Shown: in pieces, positions 27,401-42,400 of the stretch
How the letters are laid out: each line of letters begins with the position of its first letter
How positions within the stretch are numbered: position 1 is the first letter of the stretch
From: Liolophura sinensis
Taxonomy: Eukaryota > Mollusca > Polyplacophora > Chitonida > Chitonidae
Length of the DNA: 64,000 nt
Assembly: GCF_032854445.1 (NCBI RefSeq)
Contig: NC_088301.1
Coordinates: 59,348,512-59,412,511, forward strand
Direction of reading: 5' to 3'
Program-made: the position numbers and the translations under genes
The notes under the pieces: model-generated
The model's database searches: none
What the model was told of the DNA's origin: nothing
Seen by the model: the letters and a program-made list of their open reading frames with translations, nothing else

Positions 27401-30400
27401 ACCACCCGTCGCACATCTACCGCCAACTGATCAGTGGTATGAAAACAACTTAGTCCCACTACTCACGGCATGGGCTTTTATGTTTGTACAGGTCAGGTTG
27501 TAGAGTTGTGACCTCATGCAGCTGAACTGGTCTCGGCTCCTTGCGAAAAGGTTGCGGAAATATGGTATACATGTAAAAAAATGTATGTGTGAATGTGTGT
27601 ATACCTGAGGGACTCAAGGACAATTTGTTTTGTAACTAACTGATCTCTCTCAGTTAATAAAGTATTATTATTATTATTATTGTGTCTACCCTTCAAATTT
27701 ACTCCGAAAAGTGCATCCTTAAATACAAGTAAATTAACATTATTGGCATATCATATAACTTTTGGAGGTGAAGCTGACATTTTTCTAGCCGAATATCATC
27801 CTACTTTAAAAACAACCCTCGAAACAACAAGAAATCTCTGAATCAGTTATGAGTAACCTTGGTACTAGATAAAGTTTTATGTCAAATAAGGTATATCCTA
27901 TAAAAAAATAAAACAATGAACCGAAAGAGGCACATGTAAAGGAGTGAATAAATGATTATGGCTTAACACCACGTCAGCGATATTTCAGCCATGTTGTGGA
28001 GAGAACATGATGGAATCAGGAATGGTTTTCGATGTGGAGATAACATTCAAAATGAAATAAAACAAAACATTTATAAGTAATACAAAGACACCACCTTCTG
28101 GAACAATTTGTAGGGGAAGGCATACTTGTTTTCAATTTTGTAATTTACTGTATTTAACATGCACACAGTGAATAAACGATGGAACATCGTCCTATTGTGC
28201 TCTATATGTGTACAAAAAGTGAGCTCAATTCATGCAGTAATCTTTGAGATGTCACCCCAACATTTCCTTTTAATATTGCTTTCCTGGTTATTTGATGCCA
28301 ATGCTCAGTATAATGTAAAAACAGAATATGTTTTAAATGTTTGAGCGCTACTCATGAAAACTACAGAACATCTCCATATGAACGCACCGAGGGACCCTTG
28401 ACCACGCCCATCGTCTTCGTTTCCATGTTGCCATAGCGAGGTGGTTTAACCGAGTACTCAACAAAGGTGAGTAACTGCTCAAATAAGTCCGGATACATCT
28501 TTTGCATAACATCGCCCCCTGTTTTGACAGCCTGCAATACAAAAGAAAACATAAACTTAAACGTCATATGCAATGTAACATTTTAGAGAATGTTTTCTTC
28601 ATTTATCACAGTTTAAAAAACATTTCATTTTTTTCCCATGTCATCTGCTCTGCAAAATGTCTATATTGTCATACCAAGGACGTTCTCTAAGTGAATAGTT
28701 CATGTTAAAGTACTGCAATACATGATCAATGAATACAGTATATATACATACCAAGCCGGTCTTTTATATATTTTCCAACTTACTTTCTGTTATGCTATGA
28801 GTTTAAGCACAGCTAATGCTGGTAAGGTGTGTCAGCAACCTGCAGATGGTTTCCTACCCCAACAATACTGATCACCATAACACAAGAGAAATAAATGTAT
28901 TCTTGAGCACATCATAAAACACCAATCAAATACACTTTCTCTTATCATGACGTCATAACTGTATTTATGCTGACAACTGAATAATGCTTAAATCTCCAGG
29001 AGCTGACCAGACATTGAGGTTGTTCACAAAATGCTGAATAAGCAAACTTTCATGTTAGAAATATGATCACCATAATCCCCGCTGCCAGATGATAACTCCC
29101 GACATGGCCAATTACTTTAGACAACAAACTTCTTCTGCTGTAAACCATTTGGGACTAAAATTACAAATCCTGTAATCGTCCTTTTAGACCTCCCAATGTA
29201 TGCAAATACAAGTTTCAATTTTACATAATGTGGTATTTTAGTAATGTGGAAGCCTATGGAGTGCTATGAAAAAAAAAGGTTGAAATGTATGACAACAGCC
29301 TTCTGAAATGTATCACAGGGGATTTAACCTATCCCAGCAATAACACCTGCCAAGACGAGTTTCTCAGCTTTTGACAAATACCAACACCTTTGAGAAAAGT
29401 TTTTATGTGAATTAAACAGCACAATTGGATAAAGATGCCAGCAGGATATAGTCTGCGATAGGCCATGTTGCCATGTCGCCTTCACGGTTGATGTTGTTAC
29501 CTGCCAGGGAAGAGGATCTCACAGTCTGGCTACAATCCAATGTGAGCTAGGCCACGGGATGACACTGGGAGCATGTGACTGAATAAGGCAGCTGGGGTAC
29601 AGCAGCAGAATTTGTGAAACAGGAATAACAGTAATTGTGCTTGGCAAAGCAATTTCCAGTCCACTGTGTTTAGGGACCAGACAGCCAAGGGGATTTGCTG
29701 TGTTATCAATTTCATGTTTAGGTGTTGAACAGGAGCTGTCATAAGCGTATGATATCAGCAGACAAGAGACCCAACTGGTGGTAACAACTGACGCTTAAAT
29801 CTATTTGTGGCATAGCAGTCAGCATCTACCACCTAAGCTCTTGGCCTGTCACTTCAATTCTCACCATGCCAGATTACACCTACCTATACATATAGGAATC
29901 TTAAAAGGAAATATACAGCCAGAGAGCTCAACAAAACCGGATGACAGATGACCAAAACCAGGAGTGTCATAAGACTATAACATTGGCAAACAATCAGAGA
30001 TGACTGCAAAACACATCTGGAGGCCTTGACCATCAGATCAGCTTAGAGTGTGTTATGTTAGATCAATGTCAGAGTATTGAAATCTTAAAACACAACTGAA
30101 TTAAACCTAATTACTTTAGAGTATTTCTTTATTTGTTTATTTCATTGGTGTTTTTCACTGTACTCAAGAATATTTTAGTTATACTACGTCAGCCAGCATT
30201 ATGGTGGGAGGAAACCAGACAGAGCCTGGGGGAAATCCACGACCAGCCGTAGGTTACTGGCAGGCCTTACCACACAGTCAGAGATACTTTAGAGTAAAAC
30301 AGGTTTGATCATCGTGTCTGAAAACAACAATGAAACAATCAGTCTGTGGTCTGTTATCTGTATATATTACATAGGAAATGTACATGAGCACACTATTCTC

Positions 30401-33400
30401 CCATATCTCCAATACAAAATATACTCAGGTAAAATAGAGCCGCCCCACGCAGCCTAGAAATGTTTTTTTATGTACAAGACAATGTAAGTGTAATGTCTGA
30501 TCTACACTTATGAACTAGTTACTACTTTTATCCAACTGTGCCTTTATCTTGGACGATGAGAAACCCATAATGTGATTACCTAAATTCCATTTTTTTAAAA
30601 AGAAACAGTTCAAGCTATTTCAGAGGCAACCATAAATTTAAGATTTTTGATCACTGCTATTTACTAGTATTTAAAGAAATTAAAAAAGTTTGATATGGGC
30701 ACTTCTTGTCTCCCACTATCTTACTTTTCCTGCTGGTTGGGACAGCTGTGGTGACAGCATTATTGGATGTGTTGTTGCTTTTTGTATGTAGGAATGTATA
30801 TCGCTTCACTTTTCATACTACAAGCTGTTTTATCTTGTTTTATACATATTGATGTCTGTTTTGATTCGACTCTGAAGTACGTTTCCTATATACTTACTTT
30901 CTCTGCAAAGGTTTTGGGGGAAGAACAGTTTCATTGTAAATTGATCGAGCTACCTTTTGATGAATCAAGACATTATTATTATTATTATTTGTTGTTACAA
31001 CAATTCTTATCGAACTTGCCAGCACTTTAAAGAACATGTTTAGATTCAACCACATATTTCACAAATGGATAATTTGTTTATGCCCACTGTCATCAAAATT
31101 AACCAAACTTTACAAAACATGTTTTGTTTTGTCATAAAAATACATTATACTGAACTGTTTAATTGTAATTTTTGTTGTAGTTTGCATTCCCAGGTAAATA
31201 GAATGCCTGAATGAAATATCATGAAAGTTCCCTTGACACCATTACAGCGCTGAAATCAAATCTTCATGGGCCGTGACAAACAGTGGCAGCCAGAATAAAT
31301 GAATGCACAAAAACAGGAATACTTAGTCATTACCCTTCGGAACTGACACCCAGGACCTGGGTTTAACGGCCATATTTGTAATACATGACATGCCACAGTG
31401 TAACCCTTTGGTCATGACCCTACAAGCAGCATGGATCACTTGGCAAATTAGCCCAAATAGACAGGCATCTAAACTCACACACCCTTAATAACCCAATAAG
31501 CATATCTGTCAGTTAACTGTCTCACAGCCTAAGTCTTCTCTATCCCTGTAGGTTTTGTGTGGCAATGATGAATTCAATCTCCTGTTGTACCAGCAAGGAT
31601 CATGCCTCAGTGAGCGATATTTGGAAGATACTTTAACACGTGCTCCTGTCAAAACCACGGTGACCGAGGGGCCCTGCAGTCGCTTCGTCTTCCGTGGCCG
31701 CCTTTATTTGTCAACATGACGTGGCTATTTCCTGATGGTCGTTATTTATAACGGACACGGACTCAATTTGTCACCAAAAGCAATATGTAATCATGCCCTG
31801 ATTAACTGGCTCAGCTGTTAACTTTTCTTTATCCAGCCCTTTGTCCAGGAAATGAGTTTGCCAACATTGTCCCCTACATATGTCTGCAGCTTTGCAGTCA
31901 TGTTTTTCGTAGAAAGGAACCTAATAACGAGTCACGGTAATGTCCCCACCACCCCGTCCCAGACATCCTAATGTCACCTGGCTTCTCTAGAATCACCAGA
32001 TTCATCACCATAAGGCCACATTACTTTGGTCTTAGAGACGAGCTAGACTCATCTGTCAGCCATTACTTGAACCCCGTCACCTGGACTATAGCGTCATCCT
32101 CTTCACTGCATCCAGTTAATTCAAACCCTCATTACACCTACTCTGTAATGCTTCCTCTTGGAAACACTGACCATAAAAAACATACCAATTCTGAACAAAA
32201 ATATAACATCTTTTATGCTTTCCTGTCTGTGGAGTGGTAATGGTGACATTCAACAAGAAGAGCCGAATACAAGGAGACTGCCATACTGATATTTTTGACA
32301 ATACTGGATTCTGGGTACCCTTATGCCACTGACCAACTCTTAGCAATAGACAGGAGTCCAAGCAACTCAAGGCTGACTGGAATTAACAAACATCTCATTC
32401 CCAGCCCTTCATCCACAGACTTGGCAATAACACTGCCTTAACCTCTATGACATATCTTGACAAATGTATGTTGTCCATGCTAGATTCAATGACCTTATGT
32501 GCTCTAAGTTCTTTGAGAAACAGCTTCTTAACTGACTATAGTCTGAACATCAAGCGTTAGCCTCTCTTGCCTCAAACAATATCATTGTGATTCCATTAAA
32601 AACTAATCCAAAGACCATTATATTAATGACATCATGGCCATCTGCTTATACTCCACATGAGGTCTGCAAGACAATATCAGAAATTAGATACACGATTCTT
32701 TCAGCTGCATTATTCTTAATTTCAAAGAGAATTCTCAATCCATAGAAGCTTTTCCACAGGAACACAAAGGCTTGGGTTTGCAGCAATGGGGAGAATGGGC
32801 CTACTATTACATGGTGTTTGGCTTCTAGCCAATCCTTCGTATGGAAGTCTTGTCCCTCAGAAGACAAACGCAGATCAAAGACAAGGAATTGTTGCTGTAT
32901 GAAGCATAACACTGGGATTAAAGGCTGTTTTTCAGTGAATTTAACAGAGAGGTATTCCATAATTGTGCTAGGGCAATACTCTATGCTGTTGTCGACTTCT
33001 TAACTTCCACAAAAGTTTAAATTTTAATATTTCTTCGTGAAAACACAACTTCAACTGACATTTCAGTGTAGTGAAAATTACACAAAACACATTACTCCTG
33101 AATACAGTCTTTTGCTGACTCAATCGTTTATTGGACTTCAAAGGGATTAATTACACAAAATTCCCTCCAATATATATGTACATTGATTCAAAAAGTGTTT
33201 TTGCTTTCAACACGGAAACTTTTGGCTCTGAGAACTGGAGCCATTGATTCTTTTTTTCATTGTTGTTTACTCAATAAACATTATGAAGACCTCTACCCAG
33301 CATTAATGCTCTGCATTCCATACTTCTTTGCTACTACATTTACCTCCTGTACAAGGATCCAAGAGCGCATTGTTTACATTCTACAGAATTATTACGCCGG

Positions 33401-36400
33401 ATTTCAGCACATTGATCGATTATCACTTAGCATCCCTTTCTGTAACTACTCAAGCACTTGTGTACTTCGTGTCTCTCACATACATGTAACAGGTGTGTAC
33501 ACTGTAGACAGAAGACATCCTGTCATTAGGTTGTTAACAAACACAAAACATAATGTTTTCTTAGTCACTTTTGTCTACAATTGTTAAGTTGCAGACTAAG
33601 CTCTTCCCTGAAACAATATCTTGAAAAACATGAAGCCCTCCACTCTGGACAACATAAACCTTGATTTCAAAACAAGTTTTAAAGATTGAAATATGTGTAG
33701 TTTTGGGAGACACCTGTTTACAAGAGAAAAATGACCTTGGGAGCCTGATAAAGTAGGTGAAAGTTCATCTGTGCTAGGTACAGATGATCGATCATAATCT
33801 AGCCAATACAACCTGAATTAAACACAGTACATAATTTAATTAAATTAAATGTGGGGGTCTTCAATTGATTCCACATGCAAACTTTCACTTAATATGAAAT
33901 CTTTTGAGACATGTTAATAGTCAAACAAGACAAGTTAAAAGTCATTTGTGACAACACCACTCAAACACAATCTGTGGAACCAACCAGTGAAATTTCAAAG
34001 AATTTGGCTCTATATTTTTGGAGATACAAGTCAAGTCTGACCTCTGGCCTCTGACCTGAATGAATGAATGATTATGGCTTAACACCATGTCAGCAATGTT
34101 TCAGCCATATTGTGGCAAGAACATGTATACACCACAAGGCAGTGAATGTTTTTCGACATGATAGGAATTTTCAAAAACAAAACACAAAGACCAATATGGT
34201 TAAAGGCAGTTAAAAAGAATCAAACCTCATAAAAACTCGAAAACCACAAATGTTTTAGAATAAATAATCTAGAAATGTGTATATAAATGTGTACATAAAT
34301 ATTTAATGACAGCATCACCAGCAATACTGTCAAAACCGCTGACCTGAGAAAGAATAAATATGTATAGAGTATATGTACTGAAAGACCCACCTGTGACCAA
34401 GGCATAAAGTTTCACTGAATTTATGTCAGGCAGTTTGGAAGATATAAAGATCACGAGCCAAATATGATGTCTGACCAGAAGAAAGTATGTCAATTAAAGG
34501 TCGGTACAAAATAGTACCATTATTTTTCTACATGAACAGAGATAACTTACCTTGATAACTGTGTCCATGGCCTGGAGCGTAGCCTCTTGGAGAGGTGTGA
34601 CAGTGATTTCCGGGTAGGTTGGGATGATGAACGGAGACACCTCCCCATGAACAGGCACAGACAGGGCCCCCTTTCAGAACTCCACTGAATTTTGACAGAT
34701 CTGCAGCTACAAACCGACTCTGGATTCGATGAAACAAGGGAGGGAATGTTTGGATAAGGGCAGTTAGAAAAGGCTGTGGGGGCACATACACTTTGTCCTC
34801 TGATGTCTGGTCAGGTGGCTTTGTTACATTGGCCCCTATATTTAACCACACTCTCCATGCTGTCGCCCATAAGGAGATGTCGATATCGGAGTCTTCGCCA
34901 GAGTTCATGTCCAAATCCTTTGAGATCTCAGTACCCACAGTGGTTTCTCCAGAGCGGGAAATCACCTCTTCAGAGGGAGGTAACATGGGCTTTGAGGTGC
35001 CATTAGGCTGCTTCAGTTCTTTCATTGGTATCATGCTTAACATGAATCATGCTTAACATGAAGAATTTCTTGGAAACTTTTCAATGCCGCCAGAGAGACT
35101 TCAGCATTTGGACACAGTGCTGACGATTCAATGTGCTCCAAGAGAAGGGACCATGCTCGTGGAAAATCGCCTGCAAAACAAGACAATTTGTCAATGTATC
35201 AGAGTAAAATTAAAATAAATTATCAATGAATTCACCAATGGTCCTGTTCTTAAATTCAATATGACTTAGGTATTAACAAAATCATGTGCATAGCTGTGGA
35301 ATTAATGGGACACATGCCAGATGTGATGATTAAATATATGTATAACTATATCCCGTCATCCAGTTCAAAATGAAGACAACATCAAACCTCTGATGTAAAA
35401 TCATATACAATTATACCATGTTGAAAGTTTGGAGTGTGGCTGAGCACTCAGTAGAATGCATACACACTGATTTAGTTATGAAAAGAAAACACATAACAAC
35501 ACAGTGAATCTTAAAATGTATGTAACAATATCAAGTATTAAGTAGATGTGTTCGTTAGGAAATTTCTTATTAAGACAGAATGCCTTTTACACAATACGAT
35601 CATCAAACATATCTCCCGTGCAACTGATCCCATCTATGATTACTGCACAGAATTCTGATTATTTGGAAGAGGAGAGGGGATTTGTGTGATATATTGTCAC
35701 TTATAAGGGGTTAGTTAGATAAATCAAGCAGCTAAGGAGTGTAAACTAAATAGAAGCGATTCATAAATCTCTGTTAATAACCCATTCAATCATTCACAAA
35801 AACAGTTGCTTAAACTGCAAGTCATGAATACTGCAAACTCTCTTTCATCGAAGCCTGTGCACCCAATTACAGTTTTGCTTTATATACACAACTATTTTAT
35901 CATCATAAGTAATTTGAAAAAAAAAAAAATCACCAGCATATTATGACTACATTTCTCATATTGGGATTTCATGTTGCTCGTTATCTAGACACAGCTGAGT
36001 CTCAGGAAATATTTCAGAAACAAAGAGCTGCATTAGAAGAATAGATACTGGATACACCCTCCATACAGTCCACACTCATCTCTCCTCCAAAGCAGGAGAG
36101 TTGATCGGGAACTTAGCTGATGAATGGGTCACACTTCAACAGTCTCACATTCTCATCAGCTCTGTGGAAATTCATGCCACCAATACTTTTCCCAAACTGG
36201 TAAAAGCCTCCACTTTGATGATGTTCCAAATGATAAACTAAGACATGGTGAAGAAATGTAGATAAGTCCAGAGGAATAAAACAAAAAAAAAAAAAAAAAA
36301 AAAAAAAAACAGCAACTGTAAACTCAGGCAGCAGACATTAAGTGTCTGAGGGGTTTGGATACATCTACAGCTACTGCAATGGCCATACATGCCGCCTACT

Positions 36401-39400
36401 GTTTTTCACAATGCTATACTTACCACGAAAACAACTGTCATTGATTTTAACAGTGCATGATGATATTTACAAGATTTCAATTCCTCCAACTGAAATATTT
36501 ATATTTTCTTTATAAAAGTGTGAACATGTACAACATATTTGAAATAAAGATGTACACTAGACACTAGAATTTTGATGTGGAATATGTATAATGTGCACAA
36601 GTACAAATGTACTTGCACCATATTGATGCGGTTTTCAAAGAACAATGGATGTCACAAATGGACGCACAACCATTGTTGACCATACCCCACAAGCAGTGTA
36701 AGTCAAATCTGAGTCCATAAATGTAGCAAGTCATACATCATACAATGAATGGCAGCAGAATATTGGCAGTTACAAATGCTCTTTGTCAGCCTATTAAGAT
36801 CTGTAAGTGTACCAAGAATGCACAATGGTAATGTGTATGTTATCCTCCTACAGGATAGTGACAAAAGCATTGGACATGAGATTTGTTGGCATGCTTCACA
36901 CACGTGTATAGTCACTACAGGCTGACTATCATGTCTGGCAATAATTATTGTAAGATGTTTCACCTGGGCAGCACTATGCACCTCCAACACTTTGACACTT
37001 CCCTCACATTTGTAGGTATAGACTGAAAGTCCATGAAATACTACTAACCGAAAACCTGAATCTTTGTCGTTAACTGTACAATGACACAAAAAAGTCAGCA
37101 TTTAGGTGACATTTTTAAATTCGTATTTTTATTTCAGGATGTTAAACAAGGTGCATATTGTTCAGCTACAAATGTGTTTACCTTCTATTGCATTGGTTTA
37201 ACCATGCATATACACATCTTATTTAATGGCAGCTGTTGTTTCATGCCAAGAATTCATGACCTCACCTGGGTCAAACATTACTTACTGCATTATTTCTGCC
37301 ACATCATGTCTATCAACCCCATTCACAGTATACTGACATCAGACTGACCAGTTATAATGGCTTCTCCCACTTATGCTGAATGTCATGTCCCACCCACTCA
37401 TTAACAGTATGTTGACATCTGGCCGACCAATGCTAATGGCTTATCCCACTTATGCTGAATGTCATGTCCCATCCACTCATTAACAGTATGTTGACATCTG
37501 GCTGACCAGTACTAATGGCTTCTCCCTCTTATGCTGAATGTCATGTCCCACCCACCCATTAACAGTATGTAGACATTTGGCTGACCACTGCTAATGGCTT
37601 CTCCCAATTAGGCTGAATGTCATGTCCCACCCACCCACTCACAGTATACTAACATCTGACTGACCAATACTAATGGCTTCTCCCATTTATGCTGAATGTC
37701 ATATCCCACCCACCCATTAACAGTATGTAGACATTTGGCTGACCACTGCTAATGGCTTCTCCCACTTAGGCTGAATGTCATGAACCCACCCACATATTCA
37801 CAGTATACTGACATCTGGCTGACCACTGCTAATGGCTTCTCCCACTTATGCTGAATGTCATGTCCCACCCACCCATTAACAGTATATAGACATTTGGCTG
37901 ACCACTGCTAATGGCTTCTCCCACTTAGGCTGAATGTCATGAACCCACCCACATATTCACAGTATACTGACATCTAGCTGACCACTGCTAATAACTTCTC
38001 CCACTTACGCTGAATGTCATGTCCCACCCACCCATTAAGAGTATATAGACATCTGGCCGACCACTGCTAATGGCTTCTCCCACTTATGCTGAATGTCATG
38101 AACCCACCCACATATTCACAGTATACTGACATCTGGCCGACCAATGCTAATGGCTTCTCCCACTTACGCTGAATGTCATGTCCCATCCACCCATTAACAG
38201 TATGTTGACATCTCTCTGACCACTGCTAATGGCTTTCCCCCATTATGCTGAATGTCATGTCCCACCCACCCACTCACAGTGCACTGACATCTGGCTGGCC
38301 AATGCTAATGGCTTCTCCACTTATGCTAAGTGTGATGAGCCCACCCACCCACCCACCCATTCACAGTATACTGTTATCTGGCTGACCACTGCTAATGGCT
38401 TCTCCCACTTATGTTGAATGTCATGTCCCCACTCACCCATTCACAGTATACTGTCATCTGGCTGACCACTGCTAATGGCTTCTTCCACTTATGCTGAATG
38501 TCATGTCCCATCCAGCCACTCAAGGTTAAGCAGATATCTATCTGAACAGCGCTAATGGCTTATGCTAAGTGTGATGAGCCCACCCACCCACTCACAGTAT
38601 ACTGACATCTGGCTGACCAATGCTAATGGCTTCTCCCACTTATGCTGAATGTCATGTCCCACCCACCCACTCACAGTATACTGTCATCTGGCTGACAAAT
38701 GCTAATGGCTTCTCCCACTTATGCTGAATGTCATGTCCCACCCATCCACTCAAAGTATACTGACATCTGGCTGACCAGTGCCAATGGCTTCTCCCACCTA
38801 TGCTAAATTTCATGTTTCACCCACCCACTCACAGTATACTGTCATCTTGCTGACAAATGCTAATGGCTTCTCCCACTTATGCTGAATGTCATGTCCCACC
38901 CACCCACTCAAAGTATACTGACATCTGGCTGACCAGTGCCAATGGCTTCTCCCACCTATGCTAAATTTCATGTTTCACCCACCCACTCAAAGTATACTGT
39001 CATCTGGCTGACAAATGCTAATGGATTCTTCCACTTATGCTGAATGTCATGTCCCACCCAGCCAATCAAGGCTAAGCAGATATCTATCTGAACAGCGCTA
39101 ATGGCTTCTCCCACTTAGGCTGAATGTCATGTCCCATCCACCCACTCACACTATACTGACATCTGGCCGACCAATGCTAATGGCTTCTCCCACTTAGGCT
39201 GAATGTCATGTCCCACCCACCCACTCAAAGTATACTGACATCTGGCTGACCAGTGCCAATGGCTTCTCCCACCTATGCTAAATTTCATGTTTCGCCCACC
39301 CACTCACAGTATACTGTCATCTGGCTGACAAATGCTAATGGCTTCTCCCACTTATGCTGAATGTCATGTCCCACCCACCCACTCAAAGTATACTGACATC

Positions 39401-42400
39401 TGGCTGACCTGTGCCAATGGCTTCTCCCACCTATGCTAAATTTCATGTTTCACCCACCCACTCAAAGTATACTGTCATCTGGCTGACAAATGCTAATGGA
39501 TTCTTCCACTTATGCTGAATGTCATGTCCCACCCAGCCAATCAAGGCTAAGCAGATATCTATCTGAACAGCGCTAATGGCTTCTCCCACTTAGGCTGAAT
39601 GTCATGTCCCATCCACCCACTCACACTATACTGACATCTGGCCGACCAATGCTAATGGCTTCTCACACTTATGCTGAATGTCATGTCCCACCCACCCACT
39701 CACAATATACTGACATCTGGCCGACCAATACTAATGGCTTCTCCCACTTATGCTGAATGTCATGTCCCACCCACCCACTCACACTATACTGACATCTAGC
39801 CGACCAGGGCCAATGGCTTCTTCCACTTATGCTGAATGTCATGTCCCACCCACCCACTCACAGTATACTGACATCTGGCTGACCAGCGCCAATGGCTTCT
39901 CCCACTTATGCTGAATGTCATGTCCCACCCACCCACTCACACTATACTGACATCTGGCCGACCAATGCTAATGGCTTCTCCCACTTAGGCTGAATGTCAT
40001 GTCCCACCAACCCACTCACACTATACTGACATCTGGCCGACCAGCGCCAATGGCTTCTTCCACTTATGCTGAATGTCATGTCCCACCCACCCACTCACAC
40101 TATACTGACATCTGGCCGACCAATACTAATGGCTTCTCCCACTTATGCTGAATGTCATGTCCCACCCACCCACTCACAGTATACTGACATCTGGCTGACC
40201 AGCGCCAATGGCTTCTACCACTTATGCTTAATGTCATGTCCCATCCACCCACTCACACTATACTGACATCTGGCTGACCACTGCTAATGGCTTCTCCCAC
40301 TTAGGCTGAATGTCATGTCCCACCCACCCACTCAAAGTATACTGACATTTGGCTGACCAGCGCCAATGGCTTCTTCCACTTATGCTGAATGTCATGTCCC
40401 ACCCACCCACTCACAGTATACTGACATCTGGCTGACCAATACTAATGGCTTCTTCCACTTATGCTTAATGTCATGTCCCACCCACCCACTCACACTATAC
40501 TGACATCTGGCCGACCAATGCTAATGGCTTCTCCCACTTATGCTGAATGTCATGTCCCACCCACCCACTCAAAGTATACTGACATCTGGCTGACCAGCGC
40601 CAATGGTTTCTTCCACTTATGCTGAATGTCATGTCCCACCCACCCACTCAAAGTATACTGACATCTGGCTGACCAATACTAATGGCTTCTCCCACTTAGG
40701 CTGAATGTCATGTCCCATCCACCCACTCACACTATACTGACATCTGGCCGACCAATGCTAATGGCCTCTCCCACTTATGCTGAATGTCATGTCCCACCCA
40801 CCCATTAACAGTATGTTGACATCTGGCCGACCAATGCTAATGGCTTCTCCCACTTAGGCTGAATGTCATGTCCCACCAACCCACTCACACTATACTGACA
40901 TCTGGCCGACCAGCGCCAATGGCTTCTCCCACTTATGCTGAATGTCATGTCCCATCCACCCACTCACACTATACTGACATCTGGCCGACCAATACTAATG
41001 GCTTCTCCCACTTAGGCTGAATGTCATGTCCCACCCACCCACTCACAGTATACTGACATCTGGCCGACCAATGCTAATGGCTTCTCCCACTTAGGCTGAA
41101 TGTCATGTCCCATCCACCCACTCACAGTATACTGACATCTGGCCGACCAATGCTAATGGCTTCTCCCACTTAGTCTGAATGTCATGTCCCATCCACCCAC
41201 TCACACTATACTGACATCTGGCCGACCAATACTAATGGCTTCTCCCACTTATGCTGAATGTCATGCCCCACCCACCCACTCACAGTATACTGACATCTGG
41301 CTGACCAGCGCCAATGGCTTCTTCCACTTATGCTGAATGTCATGTCCCACCCACCCACTCACAGTATACTGACATCTGGCTGACCAATGGTAATGGCTTC
41401 TCCCACTTATGCTGAATGTCATGTCCCACCCACCCACTCACACTATACTGACATCTGGCCGACCAATGCTAATGGCTTCTCCCACTTAGGCTGAATGTCA
41501 TGTCCCACCTACCCACTCACACTATACTGACATCTGGCCGACCAATGCTAATGGCTTCTCCCACTTAGGCTGAATGTCATGTCCCACCAACCCACTCACA
41601 CTATACTGACATCTGGCCGACCAGCGCCAATGGCTTCTTCCACTTATGCTGAATGTCATGTCCCACCCACCCACTCACAGTATACTGACATCTGGCCGAC
41701 CAATACTAATGGCTTCTCCCACTTATGCTGAATGTCATGTCCCACCCACCCACTCACAGTATACTGACATCTGGCTGACCAGCGCCAATGGCTTCTTCCA
41801 CTTATGCTTAATGTCATGTCCCATCCACCCACTCACACTATACTGACATCTGGCCGACCAATGCTAATGGCTTCTCCCACTTAGGCTGAATGTCATGTCC
41901 CACCCACCCACTCAAAGTATACTGACATCTGGCTGACCAGCGCCAATGGCTTCTTCCACTTATGCTGAATGTCATGTCCCACCCACCCACTCACAGTATA
42001 CTGACATCTGGCTGACCAGCGCCAATGGCTTCTTCCACTTATGCTTAATGTCATGTCCCACCCACCCACTCACACTATACTGACATCTGGCCGACCAATG
42101 CTAATGGCTTCTCCCACTTACGCTGAATGTTATGTCCCACCCACCCACTCAAAGTATACTGACATCTGGCTGACCAGCGCCAATGGCTTCTTCCACTTAT
42201 GCTGAATGTCATGTCCCACCCACCCACTCAAAGTATACTGACATCTGGCTGACCAATACTAATGGCTTCTCCCACTTAGGCTGAATGTCATGTCCCATCC
42301 ACCCACTCACACTATACTGACATCTGGCCGACCAATGCTAATGGCCTCTCCCACTTATGCTGAATGTCATGTCCCACCCACCCATTAACAGTATGTTGAC

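Larger units (their letters stand above)
24646..28387. other. MON2 intron remainder
   Basis: Holds an A18 run, a SINE fragment (27338), an ATT microsatellite (27664) and a dispersed fragment (27943). No exon was recognised, although a small MON2 exon could hide here given the short linker between exons 28388-28531 and 23828-23956. Confidence 0.5.
28936..34550. other. MON2 intron, mostly unannotated
   Basis: Contains the truncated SINE at 30112 and a dispersed fragment at 34058. A 134-codon plus-strand frame (33183-33587) and a 104-codon minus-strand frame (32646-32960) have no recognised domain. No exons identified. Confidence 0.5.

Noticed and set aside
33183-33587. 134-codon plus-strand frame in a MON2 intron
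   Set aside because: No recognised domain, no splice or promoter context, and composition like the surrounding AT-rich intron.
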